Shown here: positions 36,505 to 46,649 of the stretch, one piece after another
How positions within the stretch are numbered: position 1 is the stretch's first letter
Layout: every line of letters begins with the position of its first letter
Source of the DNA: Desulfobacterales bacterium RIFOXYA12_FULL_46_15
GTDB lineage: Bacteria; Desulfobacterota; Desulfobacteria; Desulfobacterales; Desulfobacteraceae
Assembly: GCA_001799395.1 (NCBI GenBank)
Contig: MGTJ01000233.1
Location: 24,425-88,424 of the forward strand
Direction of reading: 5' to 3'
DNA: 64,000 nt
Program-made: the position numbers and the translations under genes
Notes under the pieces: generated by a model
The model's database searches: none
What the model was told of the DNA's origin: nothing
Seen by the model: the letters and a program-made list of their open reading frames with translations, nothing else

Positions 36505-38761
36505 AGCATATACCAGTGTGGGAAAATCTTTTCAAAGAATAGACGGTGTGGATAAGGTTACTGGGTCGGCAAAATTTGCGACAGATCTATCATTTGCTAA
36601 TATGCTGCATGCACGGTTGCTTCGCAGCCCTCACGCCCATGCCGTTGTCAGGCACATTGATACGTCGGATGCTGAAAAATTAAACGGAGTCAAGGCATTT
36701 GCAACGATTTTTGAAGTTCCCAAAGTGATTCAATACTGGTTCTTTCTGAGAAACGAAAAAAAGAAACAGCAGATGTTTCTATGCGACAATATTGTCCGTT
36801 TTATTGGTGATCCGATTCTTGCCATCGCTGCCACGGATCAGGAAATATTGGAGAACGCCCTTGCCCTTGTAAAAGTGGAATATGAACCCCTTAAAGCCAT
36901 TCATGATCCTCTGGATGCCTTGAAGGAAACCGGGGTAACCATCCACAAACAGGGGAATATCGCTTTTAAGGTGAAAAAAGAATTCGGCAATATAAATGCC
37001 GGATTTGAGACTGCCGATGTAATTGTTGAGAATACCTATCACACTTCAAAGCAGAAACATGCAAGTATAGAGCCCATTGGCACCTGTGTGGCCGATTTTC
37101 AATCCAACGGCAGGCTGACTCTGTATTCTTCCACCCAACTGCCGCACTGGAGTCAACATTATCTTGCAGAAATACACGGCCTCTCCCTGAACGCCGTCAG
37201 GGTGATAAAACCGTACACAGGAGGTGCTTTCGGCGGCAGATGCGGCCTCATCCACGGCCTGGAAGCCATGTGCAGTGTTCTTTCCCGCAAAACCTTAAGA
37301 CCAGTTAAGATGTCATTTTCCAGGACGGAAGATTTTTCTGCCACGGAGAGCCGTCATCCCATGACTATCCGTATGAAAACCGGAGCAACAAAAGAGGGTA
37401 TCCTGGTGGCCAATGAAGTAGATATCCTTTCTGATACAGGGGCTTATGGTACTCACTACATCGGCGTGATAGCAGATTGCCTGTCAACAGGGGTAGGCTT
37501 GTATAAAATCCCCCATTACAGTTTTCAAGGCACGGTTGTATACACAAACAAATCCATGAGTGGTGCGCTTCGGGGATATGGAAACCCACAGATGAATTTT
37601 GCCCAGGAATCACAAATGGATATCATTGCTCAAAAAATCAATCTGGACCCAATGGAATTCAGGCTCAAAAATTACCGCCCGGCAGGTGAAATGGACCCTG
37701 TATTAAACGGGATGATCCTGAGCAACGGGCTTGAAGAATGCCTTAAAAAAGGGGCAGCCTCTTCAGGATGGAAAGAAAAAAGAGTCCGGCCTCCCGGTCA
37801 CGGCCCCCTGAAAAAGGGTATCGGTCTTTCCATCATGCTTCACGGTACAGGCGCTGCAAGGGCCTTGCCTGATCCAGGTTCTGCAACCATTATGATCCAT
37901 TCGGACGGTACGGCATGCCTTATGACAGCGGCTGCCGACGAAGGGCAGGGGAGCCGAACCGTGCTGGCCCAGGTTGCATCCCAGATCCTTGGTATTGATT
38001 TTAAAGACATCCGGGTTTCAGACACAGATACGGATATCACCCCCCTTGACTGTGGCACCCACGGCAGCCGACAGGCCTATTGCGGCGGTCTGGCAGTCCG
38101 GGATGCAGCCGTTCAGGCCCGGGAAAAGATTCTGGTCCATGCCGGGAATATTCTTAAAACAAAAAGCAATCAGCTTAGGATTGAAAGCGGGATCATCTTT
38201 GATGCATTCAACCTGGACAACAAAATATCCATGAAAGACCTGATGCAGAAAATTCAAATCCAGGATATGGGAATATGCGCCCAGATTATTGGTTCAGCCA
38301 GCGGTATCGCTCCAGCCATGCCCGGGTATTACGGTGCGGTTTTTGCAGAAGTGGAGGTCAATATCAGAACCGGTGAAGTAAAAGTCTTAAGATTGACCAG
38401 TGCCTATGATGTCGGCAAAGCCATAAACCCTGAGCTGGTAAGAGGGCAGATTGTCGGCGGAGGGGTCATGGGGATTGGGTTTGCCCTGACCGAAGGGCTT
38501 CTGCTTGATAAGGGTCACATCGTTAATCCGGGGTTTTCAGACTACCGCCTGCTGAGAGCCTGTGATGTGCCTCCCGTGATACCGATTATAGTGGAATCAA
38601 ATGAACCCACAGGCCCGTTCGGCGCCAAAGGAATAGGGGAGGGTGCAATGGTCAATGTCGCCTCTGCCGTTGCCAACGCAATATATCATGCGGTAGGGGT
38701 AAGGCTGACCGATTTGTGCATGACCTCTGAAAAAATACTTGGAGAATTACAAAAACACTGA
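36497..38761 (+). CDS. Xanthine dehydrogenase family molybdopterin-binding subunit
   Basis: VTGSAKFATDLSFANMLHARLLRSPHAHA, GGAFGGRCGLIHGLEAMCSVLSRKT, GTHGSRQAYCGGLAV, GPFGAKGIGEGAMV. Confidence 0.93.
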   Translation: MTEAYTSVGKSFQRIDGVDKVTGSAKFATDLSFANMLHARLLRSPHAHAVVRHIDTSDAEKLNGVKAFATIFEVPKVIQYWFFLRNEKKKQQMFLCDNIVRFIGDPILAIAATDQEILENALALVKVEYEPLKAIHDPLDALKETGVTIHKQGNIAFKVKKEFGNINAGFETADVIVENTYHTSKQKHASIEPIGTCVADFQSNGRLTLYSSTQLPHWSQHYLAEIHGLSLNAVRVIKPYTGGAFGGRCGLIHGLEAMCSVLSRKTLRPVKMSFSRTEDFSATESRHPMTIRMKTGATKEGILVANEVDILSDTGAYGTHYIGVIADCLSTGVGLYKIPHYSFQGTVVYTNKSMSGALRGYGNPQMNFAQESQMDIIAQKINLDPMEFRLKNYRPAGEMDPVLNGMILSNGLEECLKKGAASSGWKEKRVRPPGHGPLKKGIGLSIMLHGTGAARALPDPGSATIMIHSDGTACLMTAAADEGQGSRTVLAQVASQILGIDFKDIRVSDTDTDITPLDCGTHGSRQAYCGGLAVRDAAVQAREKILVHAGNILKTKSNQLRIESGIIFDAFNLDNKISMKDLMQKIQIQDMGICAQIIGSASGIAPAMPGYYGAVFAEVEVNIRTGEVKVLRLTSAYDVGKAINPELVRGQIVGGGVMGIGFALTEGLLLDKGHIVNPGFSDYRLLRACDVPPVIPIIVESNEPTGPFGAKGIGEGAMVNVASAVANAIYHAVGVRLTDLCMTSEKILGELQKH

Positions 38762-38773
38762 TAGATCAGGGAA

Positions 38774-40483
38774 ATGATAAAGACACGTATCGCATTTGAA
38801 CTTGAAGTTTTATTTAAATATGATTTTTTTTCAGATTTGGATTATTTTTCAGCAAAATCCATGGCTGCTGCCTTTAATGAAAAAGATCCTGTTGTAATTG
38901 CCTCCAGCGCCCTTATTTCCAGATCATTGTTTGAGGGACATATTTGTCTTGAAATTTTTTCCCTGGCAGGCCTGCAAAAGCCTTTGAGCGATGACGGCCG
39001 TATCGGTTTTGAATACCCTAAAGCCGATGCCTGGATAAACTCACTAAAAAATTCTTCAATGGTTTCAAATGATTGTCACACCCCCCTGGTTCTGGATTCA
39101 GGCTCTAAACTGTATTTTGCAAGATATTTTGATTTTCAAAATCGTTTGGTAGACAATATTGCCCAACGGGTTTCTTTCCCTGTTCCCTTGAGGGAAAAAC
39201 CTCTGATAAATGAAATCCTTGAGGAATTTTTCCCATATGAGGATGAACATTGCCGGCCCCAGAAAATAGCAGTGGAAAATGCCCTGTTAAAACCATTCAC
39301 GATTATTTCAGGAGGGCCTGGCACTGGAAAGACTTTTGTCATCAGTATTATCAGAAAAGCATTATCCCTATATGCAAAGAAAAAGGGGTTGGCTGAGCAA
39401 CGTGTCATTTGTTTGGCTCCCACCGGAAAAGCCTCATCCAAACTGGATGAGGGGAGCACGATTCATTCGGCATTAAAGCCGATGCCAAACAGCCCCGGTT
39501 TCCATCATAATAAAATGAATCCCATGAATAAAGATATCGTGATTATTGATGAAGCATCCATGATCGATCTTCCTTTGCTTGTCAGATTGCTGGAAGCTGT
39601 CCCGTTAAAGGCCGGAGTCATTTTGACGGGAGATAAACATCAATTGGCCTCCATACAGGCAGGAGCTGTATTCAGTGATCTATGTTCCGTGAATGGATTA
39701 TCCCCTAATACGGTTTTATTAGAGTATAATTTCAGATCCAGGGGTAAAACCGGAATTGAAAAGCTGTCAAAAGCAATCAATGAGAGGGATATTCAAGGTT
39801 TTGAATCCCTTCTGCTATCCGGCGGATTCCCTGATCTTATTTTTGAAGGGTATAACAGCAAAGGATCTGTCATGGACATCCTTCAAAAATATATTACAAA
39901 GGAATACAGGCCTTTTGGGGAAGCGCAAGAGACGGCGGATGCCATCGGCAAACTGGATGAATTCAGAATACTCTGTGCACATAATAAAGGGGAATACGGA
40001 ACATTACAAATTAATCATATTTGTGAAAAGATTTTGCGGTCATCCAATAATTCTGGTATAGAGGGAAAACCCTTTGTAAAGCCGGTCATGGTGACTGTAA
40101 ATGACTATAAAAAAGGATTGTTCAATGGTGATACCGGTGTCGCAGTTGGAAAAAACGGGAGTATTACGGCATTTTTTAAAGGTCTGGATAATAGAATAAA
40201 AACATACCGGTATTCAGATCTGCCCTCCCATGATACGGCGTTTGCAATCACCATTCACAAAAGCCAGGGATCGGAATTTGAAACTATTTTGATGGTTATT
40301 CCGGATAGATTTTCCCCTGTTGTTACAAGACAATTGTTATACACAGGCGTGACAAGGGCAAAAAAAAAAGTGATTCTTATCGGAGATCTTGATCTTATGA
40401 AAGCTGCGATCCGCATGAATGTTAAACGGCATTCAGGTATTGAAGAATACCTGGAAAAGAAATTAAGAAAGAAAATATATTGA
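38774..40483 (+). CDS. recD: RecD-like exodeoxyribonuclease V alpha-type helicase
   Basis: IISGGPGTGKTFVISII Walker A, VIIDEASMIDLPLLVRLLEA, LTGDKHQLASIQAGAVFSDL, FAITIHKSQGSEFETILMVIP. Confidence 0.85.
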   Translation: MIKTRIAFELEVLFKYDFFSDLDYFSAKSMAAAFNEKDPVVIASSALISRSLFEGHICLEIFSLAGLQKPLSDDGRIGFEYPKADAWINSLKNSSMVSNDCHTPLVLDSGSKLYFARYFDFQNRLVDNIAQRVSFPVPLREKPLINEILEEFFPYEDEHCRPQKIAVENALLKPFTIISGGPGTGKTFVISIIRKALSLYAKKKGLAEQRVICLAPTGKASSKLDEGSTIHSALKPMPNSPGFHHNKMNPMNKDIVIIDEASMIDLPLLVRLLEAVPLKAGVILTGDKHQLASIQAGAVFSDLCSVNGLSPNTVLLEYNFRSRGKTGIEKLSKAINERDIQGFESLLLSGGFPDLIFEGYNSKGSVMDILQKYITKEYRPFGEAQETADAIGKLDEFRILCAHNKGEYGTLQINHICEKILRSSNNSGIEGKPFVKPVMVTVNDYKKGLFNGDTGVAVGKNGSITAFFKGLDNRIKTYRYSDLPSHDTAFAITIHKSQGSEFETILMVIPDRFSPVVTRQLLYTGVTRAKKKVILIGDLDLMKAAIRMNVKRHSGIEEYLEKKLRKKIY

Positions 40484-41838
40484 AAAAAAATCAAACCATA
40501 CCTGAAAAAATCTGGCAATTTTTTTGTTCTGCCCGGCTTGCGGTTTGTACGCTCGTTCTCCTTGCACTGACATCAATAATCGGAACCGTTATCCTGCAGA
40601 ATGGGACCCGGGATGAATATATCAAATTTTATGGTCATGGCTGGTACAACCTGATCCGGGCCTTTGATTTTGATGATATGTATCATGCCTGGTGGTTTTT
40701 AAGCCTGATTGCTGTTTTATGTATCAATATAGTTGTATGCTCAATTGAGAGGCTTTCAATTACATGGAAGATTATTTTTCCTAAAAAAATAACATTCAAT
40801 CCTGACAGGTTCAGAAAACTGAAAAATTTTGAAATACTTTCGGTTGAAAAAACATTGTCTCAGTTGACCCTTGAATCTGAAAAATTATTATCAAAGACAA
40901 TTGGCCCGGTAATAAAAGAAGATACTGGAAAAACCATCCTGCTTTATGCAGAAAAAGGAAGATGGACCCGTTTGGGGGTTTATGTGGTTCATGCCAGCCT
41001 GCTTTTGCTTTTATTGGGTGCCCTGATCGGATCTTTGTTCGGTTTCAAAGCCAATTTAAACCTTGATGAAGGCAAAACCTCGGATACAGCGGTTCTTATT
41101 GAAACCAAAAAACCTGTAAAGCTTGGTTTTTCAATTCGGTGTAATGATTTTAACGTAAAATTTTACGATACTGGTGTGCCGGAAGAATTCAGATCAAACC
41201 TTACCATCATTGAAGACGGCAAAGAAACATTGACAAAGGATATTCTCGTTAACCACCCGCTGAGATACAAAGGCATAAATATTTTCCAGTCTTCCTACGG
41301 GTCGGCTCAGCCGGATGGTGTAAGCCTTGAAATCATTGATCAACAGGATAAAACAACAGAGATAAGGAAAATTAAAATCGGGGAAGAATTTCAACTTCCA
41401 GATGGAGAAACCCTGTTTAAACTAGAAGGATTTCTGCCACATTTTGATTTCAGCGGCAATGACCTTGGACAGGCTTTTATCGGCAGGATCAGTGAAAAGG
41501 ACGGTAAACATTTTCAGATCGGGTTGCCTTTGAAATTCCCTACATTTGATAAAATGCGAAAAGGGTCCTTTGCGTTCGTAATCAAGGGCGCCGACCAGAA
41601 ACAGTATACAGGACTTCATATCACAAAAGACCCGGGTATCTGGTATGTATATACCGGATTCATGCTGATGATCATTGGGTGCTGGATCACTTTTTTCATG
41701 GCCCATGAGTCCTATTTTATTGAAATTGAACCCACCGGAGAACTATCTTCAACTCTTTCCATTTCAGGAACCGCAAATCGTAACAGCCATGGGCTCAAAT
41801 TTAAAATTAAAAAAATGTTTCATACAATCAAAGGATAA
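40480..41838 (+). CDS. Cytochrome c biogenesis protein ResB (System II)
   Basis: WQFFCSARLAVCTLVLLALTSIIGTVI, GRWTRLGVYVVHASLLLLLLGALIGSLFG, PLRYKGINIFQSSYG. Confidence 0.9.
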   Translation: MKKNQTIPEKIWQFFCSARLAVCTLVLLALTSIIGTVILQNGTRDEYIKFYGHGWYNLIRAFDFDDMYHAWWFLSLIAVLCINIVVCSIERLSITWKIIFPKKITFNPDRFRKLKNFEILSVEKTLSQLTLESEKLLSKTIGPVIKEDTGKTILLYAEKGRWTRLGVYVVHASLLLLLLGALIGSLFGFKANLNLDEGKTSDTAVLIETKKPVKLGFSIRCNDFNVKFYDTGVPEEFRSNLTIIEDGKETLTKDILVNHPLRYKGINIFQSSYGSAQPDGVSLEIIDQQDKTTEIRKIKIGEEFQLPDGETLFKLEGFLPHFDFSGNDLGQAFIGRISEKDGKHFQIGLPLKFPTFDKMRKGSFAFVIKGADQKQYTGLHITKDPGIWYVYTGFMLMIIGCWITFFMAHESYFIEIEPTGELSSTLSISGTANRNSHGLKFKIKKMFHTIKG

Positions 41839-41847
41839 TTATTTTTT

Positions 41848-42681
41848 ATGAACAGCTCATTTCTATTGTCTTCAACAACATTTATTTATGCCCTGGCGTC
41901 AGTTTTCTATATTGGGTCCTTTGCATTTAAAAAGAATATATTTTCAAAAATCGGATTTATTGTGCTTGTGGCCGGTTTTACGGACAATACGGCCGGAATT
42001 ATCATGCGCTGGGTTGAATCTTATCAGATGGGATACGGCCATGCACCGTTTTCCAATATGTATGAATCCCTGGTGTTTTTTTCCTGGACAGTTGCCATCC
42101 TTTATATTTTTGTGGAGCTTAAATACAAGGAAAGCATTATCGGCGTGTTTGCTTCCCCTTTAATTTTTCTGGCAATTGCTTATGCCTCTTTTGACCCGAA
42201 TACCAGCAGCAGGATTTCACCTTTGCTGCCTGCGCTGAAAAGCAACTGGCTCATTGCCCATGTGATCACCTGTTTCCTTGGCTATGCCGGCTTTGCTGTG
42301 GCTTTTGGGTTCAGTATCATGTATTTTGTAAGACCCTGTGATAACCAATCGGAATCCATTTTTGCAAAACTCCCGTCATTGGACCTCATTGATGAATTAA
42401 CCTATCAGATGGTGGTATTCGGATTTCTTTTCCTCACCATTGGTATTATTACAGGAGCAGTCTGGGCTAATTCGGCATGGGGAAAATACTGGACCTGGGA
42501 CCCTAAAGAAACCTGGTCTTTGATCACCTGGCTGATTTATGCCATTTTCATGCATCTAAGAATCATGAGAGGATGGTCTGGAAAATCCCTTGCCTATATC
42601 TCCGTCATTGGTTTTTTAGCAGTTCTTTTTACTTATTTCGGTGTAAATTATTTTTTAAGCGGACTTCACAGTTACGCCTAA
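41848..42681 (+). CDS. ccsA: Cytochrome c biogenesis protein CcsA (System II)
   Basis: YGHAPFSNMYESLVFFSW, WANSAWGKYWTWDPKETWSLITWLIYAIFMHLR (WWD domain). Confidence 0.93.
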   Translation: MNSSFLLSSTTFIYALASVFYIGSFAFKKNIFSKIGFIVLVAGFTDNTAGIIMRWVESYQMGYGHAPFSNMYESLVFFSWTVAILYIFVELKYKESIIGVFASPLIFLAIAYASFDPNTSSRISPLLPALKSNWLIAHVITCFLGYAGFAVAFGFSIMYFVRPCDNQSESIFAKLPSLDLIDELTYQMVVFGFLFLTIGIITGAVWANSAWGKYWTWDPKETWSLITWLIYAIFMHLRIMRGWSGKSLAYISVIGFLAVLFTYFGVNYFLSGLHSYA

Positions 42682-42723
42682 CCAAAGCCTTTTCCTAGCT
42701 TTAAGCCCTCATCTTAATTTGTC

Positions 42724-42752
42724 TTGACAAGAAAACCAGATGTTAATATAGA
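42724..42752 (+). promoter_or_regulatory. Sigma70-type promoter candidate for qrc
   Basis: TTGACA-17 nt-TATAGA; palindrome GTTAAT-atag-ATTAAC (42742-42757) overlaps the -10. Confidence 0.6.
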
Positions 42753-42877
42753 TTAACGCTAATTAAGGACGCTGTTGCAAGGCAGTTGTTTGCTGTCTGC
42801 AAAAAAAATAGTCTGGGCTCCCGGCTTGGACAAAACAGGTTAATCTAACATCAACATTATAAATTGATGGAGTTTTC

Positions 42878-43549
42878 ATGAGCAAGAAAGAAAACAAAAA
42901 TGAAAGTGGTTCCGCGGAAAGTGCAGGGGAATGCACCGCCGGTGACACAAAAGATGACAAAGGGCTGGGACTCGGTGTCATCTTTTTTATTTTAGCATTT
43001 GTCATATGCTTTTTATCCGGTACGCTGCTGTTCCCCAAATTGCTCTATTCAAAAAAAGAGCAGCCTTTTAATTTTAATCACGAGCTTCATGTCGGTGAAA
43101 CAGGTGATTGCGAATCATGTCATGCCATAAGGGAAGATGGCAGTTTTAATGGTATTCCGAAACTTGCAAAATGCCAGGAATGCCATACTGAAACTCCCCT
43201 GGGTGAGACAGAGGATGAAGCTGTGTTTACTGAGATGTATGTTGCCAAAGAAAAAGAAGTTCCCTGGTATGTTTATTCAAGACAACCGGACTGTGTCTTT
43301 TTCTCCCATGCCGCACATACCAAGACTGAAGGAATGGATTGCGTAACATGTCATGGTCCTATTGGAACATCCACAAATTTAAAACCCTATGAAGAGAACA
43401 GGATTACCGGCTACAGCCGTGAGATCTGGGGTCAAAATATCTGGGGAATTAAAAAGCATTCCTGGGATCGAATGAAGATGGATGACTGCGCAGAGTGCCA
43501 CAAAAAGGAAACAGGCCATCAGGGATATTGTTTCCAGTGTCACAAATAA
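42878..43549 (+). CDS. qrcA: QrcA multihaem cytochrome c (menaquinone reductase)
   Basis: N-terminal TM, five CXXCH (CESCH, CQECH, CVTCH, CAECH, CFQCH), FSHAAH; followed by qrcBCD. Confidence 0.85.
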   Translation: MSKKENKNESGSAESAGECTAGDTKDDKGLGLGVIFFILAFVICFLSGTLLFPKLLYSKKEQPFNFNHELHVGETGDCESCHAIREDGSFNGIPKLAKCQECHTETPLGETEDEAVFTEMYVAKEKEVPWYVYSRQPDCVFFSHAAHTKTEGMDCVTCHGPIGTSTNLKPYEENRITGYSREIWGQNIWGIKKHSWDRMKMDDCAECHKKETGHQGYCFQCHK

Positions 43550-43594
43550 AAACCTGAAAAACAAGAATTCAAAAACTTTATAGAGGAATAATTT

Positions 43595-45724
43595 ATGAAA
43601 GTTGATCGAAGAAGCTTCTTGGGATTGGGACTTGGTGCAGTTGCAGGTTTTTCAGTTTCTCCTGTTTTATTGAAACTGACAGATGATTCTTCCATCTGGA
43701 CCCAGAACTGGCCATGGACACCTGTCCCTGTCGACGGAGAAGTAAGCTATGAAAATTCGGTCTGTAGTCTTTGCCCTGGAAGCTGTGGTATAAGCGTCAG
43801 GAAAATCGATGACAGACCGGTTAAAATTGAAGGACTTGACGAATACCCCATCAATAATGGGGGTGCCTGCCTTCACGGGATTTCCGGTCTTCAGTATTTA
43901 TATGATCCTGCAAGGGTTAAATCGCCTTTGAAAAAAAATGGTGATAAATTCGAAGAAATTTCTTGGGATGATGCCATCTCCGTGATTGCAGGAAAACTTA
44001 ACGATATCAGAACCGCAGGATCTCCTGAGAAATTTGTCTGCATTGCAGACAAAGACCGGGGATCGGTTCCGGAACTGTTTAAAAGATTCTTGAAGACTTT
44101 TGGTTCCTCCAATTTTTATACAATGCCGGGATTTGAATCCTATCTCAAATTGACAGCTGAAGCCATGCACGGCAAAGGCATGACCATTGGATTTGATCTT
44201 GAAAACTCTGATTTTGTATTAAGTTTCGGAGCCGGTATTATTGAAGGCTGGGGATCTCCCGTGAGTTGTTTTAAAGCCAACGCATCCAGAAAGGAAAGGG
44301 AGGCAAAGCTTTATCAGATTGAACCCAGGCTTTCCAATACAGCCGCAGGCGCTGATAAATGGTTGCCGATCAAACCGGGAACAGAAGCAGATCTTGCCTT
44401 GGGAATATGTTCTTTCATTCTGAAACATAATCTATATGCCGCAACTGCTGCAGTAAGGTTTAAAGGCGGGTTGAACAAATTTGCAGCTCAGCTTCAGAAC
44501 GATTATTCTCTTTCAAAAACATCTGAAATTACCGGTATAAAAGAGTCTGAAATTGAAGAAATCGCCACCTTGTTTGCAAAAGCGAAAATGCCGATTGCTG
44601 TTTTCGGCAAGGGTAAAGGGGACGCCTCCCAGAGTCTGAAGGAATTTATTGCCGTTCAAACGTTGAACTGCCTTATGGACAATATCAATAAAAAAGGCGG
44701 GGTTTTTATTCAACCGGTCAAGACATATCTTGAATTTCCTGAAGAAACCCTGGACGATGTTGCAAAAGAAGGAAATGAAAAACCCCGGTTAGGTCAATAT
44801 GTCCATGATCTGTTTGAAAAGATCAATACATCTTCCCAGCCGGTTGTGGACACCCTGTTTGTGTACCAGTCAAACCCCTGTTATGCACTACATGATACCA
44901 AAACCATCAAACAGGCCGTTGGGAAGATACCCTTTGTTGTCAGTTTTTCATCCTTTCTGGATGAAACTGCTAAAGAAGCGGATATTATCCTGCCGGTTCA
45001 TACATTTATTGAACGGCTCGAAGATGTACCATCCGGTGCAGGGCTCTCAAAAACAGTGGTGGGGCTTTCAAAACCGGTTGTCAAACCGGTGTTCAACACA
45101 AAACTTCCCGGGGATATTCTCCTTCTCCTGGCAAAAGCGCTTGATGGCACTGTTGCTGAAAATTTTGCATGGGAGTCCTATGACGAATGTCTTGAAACAG
45201 TGGCCAAAAATATCTGGGATTCCCTGTTTCAGGACGGTTATGCAATTCTGGAAGAAGGCGTCCCTGAAGAATCAGTTGAAGTAAATGTAGCCTTTCTGAC
45301 CGGGAATCCCTCATCCATTCAGGCAACCGGTGACGGGGAACTTATGTTGATCCCTATTGATAATATGAGATTACCTAGTGCTGCACCGGCTGCATCTCCT
45401 TTTTCAATAAAAACGGTTTCCGATGAAGTATTAAAAGGCAGGGATACGGTTGTTGAAATCAACCCCAAGACTGCCAAAGGCCTAAAAAACTATGACTATG
45501 TAGCCTTAACGACCCCTGTGGGAACTGCAAAGGTCATGATCCATCTCAATGAAGGCATCATGCCCGGCGTAGTTGGGATGGTTAAAGGCCTGGGGCATAG
45601 TTTTGATAATAAATATGTATCAAACAAGGGTGTCAATATCAATGAGTTGATCGGCCCGGTAATTGAACCCGGATCAGGACTGGATGCTGCCTTTGGGGTA
45701 AAAGCAAAAATTTCCAAGGCTTGA
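43595..45724 (+). CDS. qrcB: QrcB molybdopterin oxidoreductase-family subunit
   Basis: Tat DRRSFLGLGLGAVAGFSV; CSLCPGSCGISVRKIDDRPVKIEG; operon context. Confidence 0.88.
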   Translation: MKVDRRSFLGLGLGAVAGFSVSPVLLKLTDDSSIWTQNWPWTPVPVDGEVSYENSVCSLCPGSCGISVRKIDDRPVKIEGLDEYPINNGGACLHGISGLQYLYDPARVKSPLKKNGDKFEEISWDDAISVIAGKLNDIRTAGSPEKFVCIADKDRGSVPELFKRFLKTFGSSNFYTMPGFESYLKLTAEAMHGKGMTIGFDLENSDFVLSFGAGIIEGWGSPVSCFKANASRKEREAKLYQIEPRLSNTAAGADKWLPIKPGTEADLALGICSFILKHNLYAATAAVRFKGGLNKFAAQLQNDYSLSKTSEITGIKESEIEEIATLFAKAKMPIAVFGKGKGDASQSLKEFIAVQTLNCLMDNINKKGGVFIQPVKTYLEFPEETLDDVAKEGNEKPRLGQYVHDLFEKINTSSQPVVDTLFVYQSNPCYALHDTKTIKQAVGKIPFVVSFSSFLDETAKEADIILPVHTFIERLEDVPSGAGLSKTVVGLSKPVVKPVFNTKLPGDILLLLAKALDGTVAENFAWESYDECLETVAKNIWDSLFQDGYAILEEGVPEESVEVNVAFLTGNPSSIQATGDGELMLIPIDNMRLPSAAPAASPFSIKTVSDEVLKGRDTVVEINPKTAKGLKNYDYVALTTPVGTAKVMIHLNEGIMPGVVGMVKGLGHSFDNKYVSNKGVNINELIGPVIEPGSGLDAAFGVKAKISKA

Positions 45725-45755
45725 TATTCAAGGATAAATTCTAAAGAGGTTCTTA

Positions 45756-46616
45756 ATGAATAAAATAGAGAATAAAGCACATAAATTCGGAATGGTGATA
45801 GATCTGGATAAATGCACAGGGTGCGGTTCCTGCATGGTTTCGTGCATGTCTGAGAATAATGTCCCATTCAAGGAGGATGAGTCCAATAAAAAGGATAGTA
45901 TCACCTGGATGCGTGTTTATAAATTAACCAATGGTAAATCCTTTCCTGACACTGAAATCGTATATCTGCCAAGACCTTGCCAGCATTGCGGGGGAAAAGG
46001 GGATCATGGTCATTCGCCCTGCGTTTCAGTTTGTCCTGCAACAGCAACGGATTATGGATATGATACAGGAATTGTCAGCCAGATCTACACACGCTGTTTT
46101 GGATGCAGGTATTGCATGGGAGCCTGTCCCTACCATGCACGCTATTTTAACTGGTGGGATCCGAAATGGCCGGAAGGCATGGAAAAATACCTGAGCCCGG
46201 ATGTATCCCCCAGAATGAGAGGGGTGGTGGAAAAATGCAGTTTTTGCTTTCACCGGTACCAGGCTGCAAAAGATAAAGCCTATTATGACGGACGGGATGA
46301 TATTGAAGAAGATGAATATCAGACTGCCTGCACAACTGCCTGTCCTTCCGGTGCCATTGTGTTCGGGGATCTGAATAACCCGGCCCATAGGGTGCATGAG
46401 ATTGTAAAACCAGATCCCCATCCATGGCCCAATAATCCGAATGTGGTTGGAAAATCAAGGAACCCTAATGTTTTCAGGCTTCTTGAAAGGCTTGGAACCA
46501 ATCCCAAGGTCTATTATCTTTCCGAACGTGAATGGGTCAGAAAGGCAGGAGATAATTATCTCGACGGTGAATGGGACAAAATTAAGAATCATCATGGGTC
46601 CGAGTCTCATGGTTAA
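45756..46616 (+). CDS. qrcC: QrcC iron-sulfur subunit
   Basis: CTGCGSCMVSCMSENN, CQHCGGKGDHGHSPCVSVCP, CFGCRYCMGACPYHARYFNW, CTTACPSGAIVFGDL. Confidence 0.9.
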   Translation: MNKIENKAHKFGMVIDLDKCTGCGSCMVSCMSENNVPFKEDESNKKDSITWMRVYKLTNGKSFPDTEIVYLPRPCQHCGGKGDHGHSPCVSVCPATATDYGYDTGIVSQIYTRCFGCRYCMGACPYHARYFNWWDPKWPEGMEKYLSPDVSPRMRGVVEKCSFCFHRYQAAKDKAYYDGRDDIEEDEYQTACTTACPSGAIVFGDLNNPAHRVHEIVKPDPHPWPNNPNVVGKSRNPNVFRLLERLGTNPKVYYLSEREWVRKAGDNYLDGEWDKIKNHHGSESHG

Positions 46617-46649
46617 CATATCCAAAACCTTTGTTAGGAGTGAATAAAT

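Noticed and set aside
42763-42845. Imperfect hairpin TTGCAAGGCAG...CTGTCTGCAA followed by an A-run in the qrc leader, considered as attenuator
   Set aside because: The run is A, not T, on the sense strand, so it is not a plus-strand terminator; stem contains a bulge and a wobble; evidence too weak.
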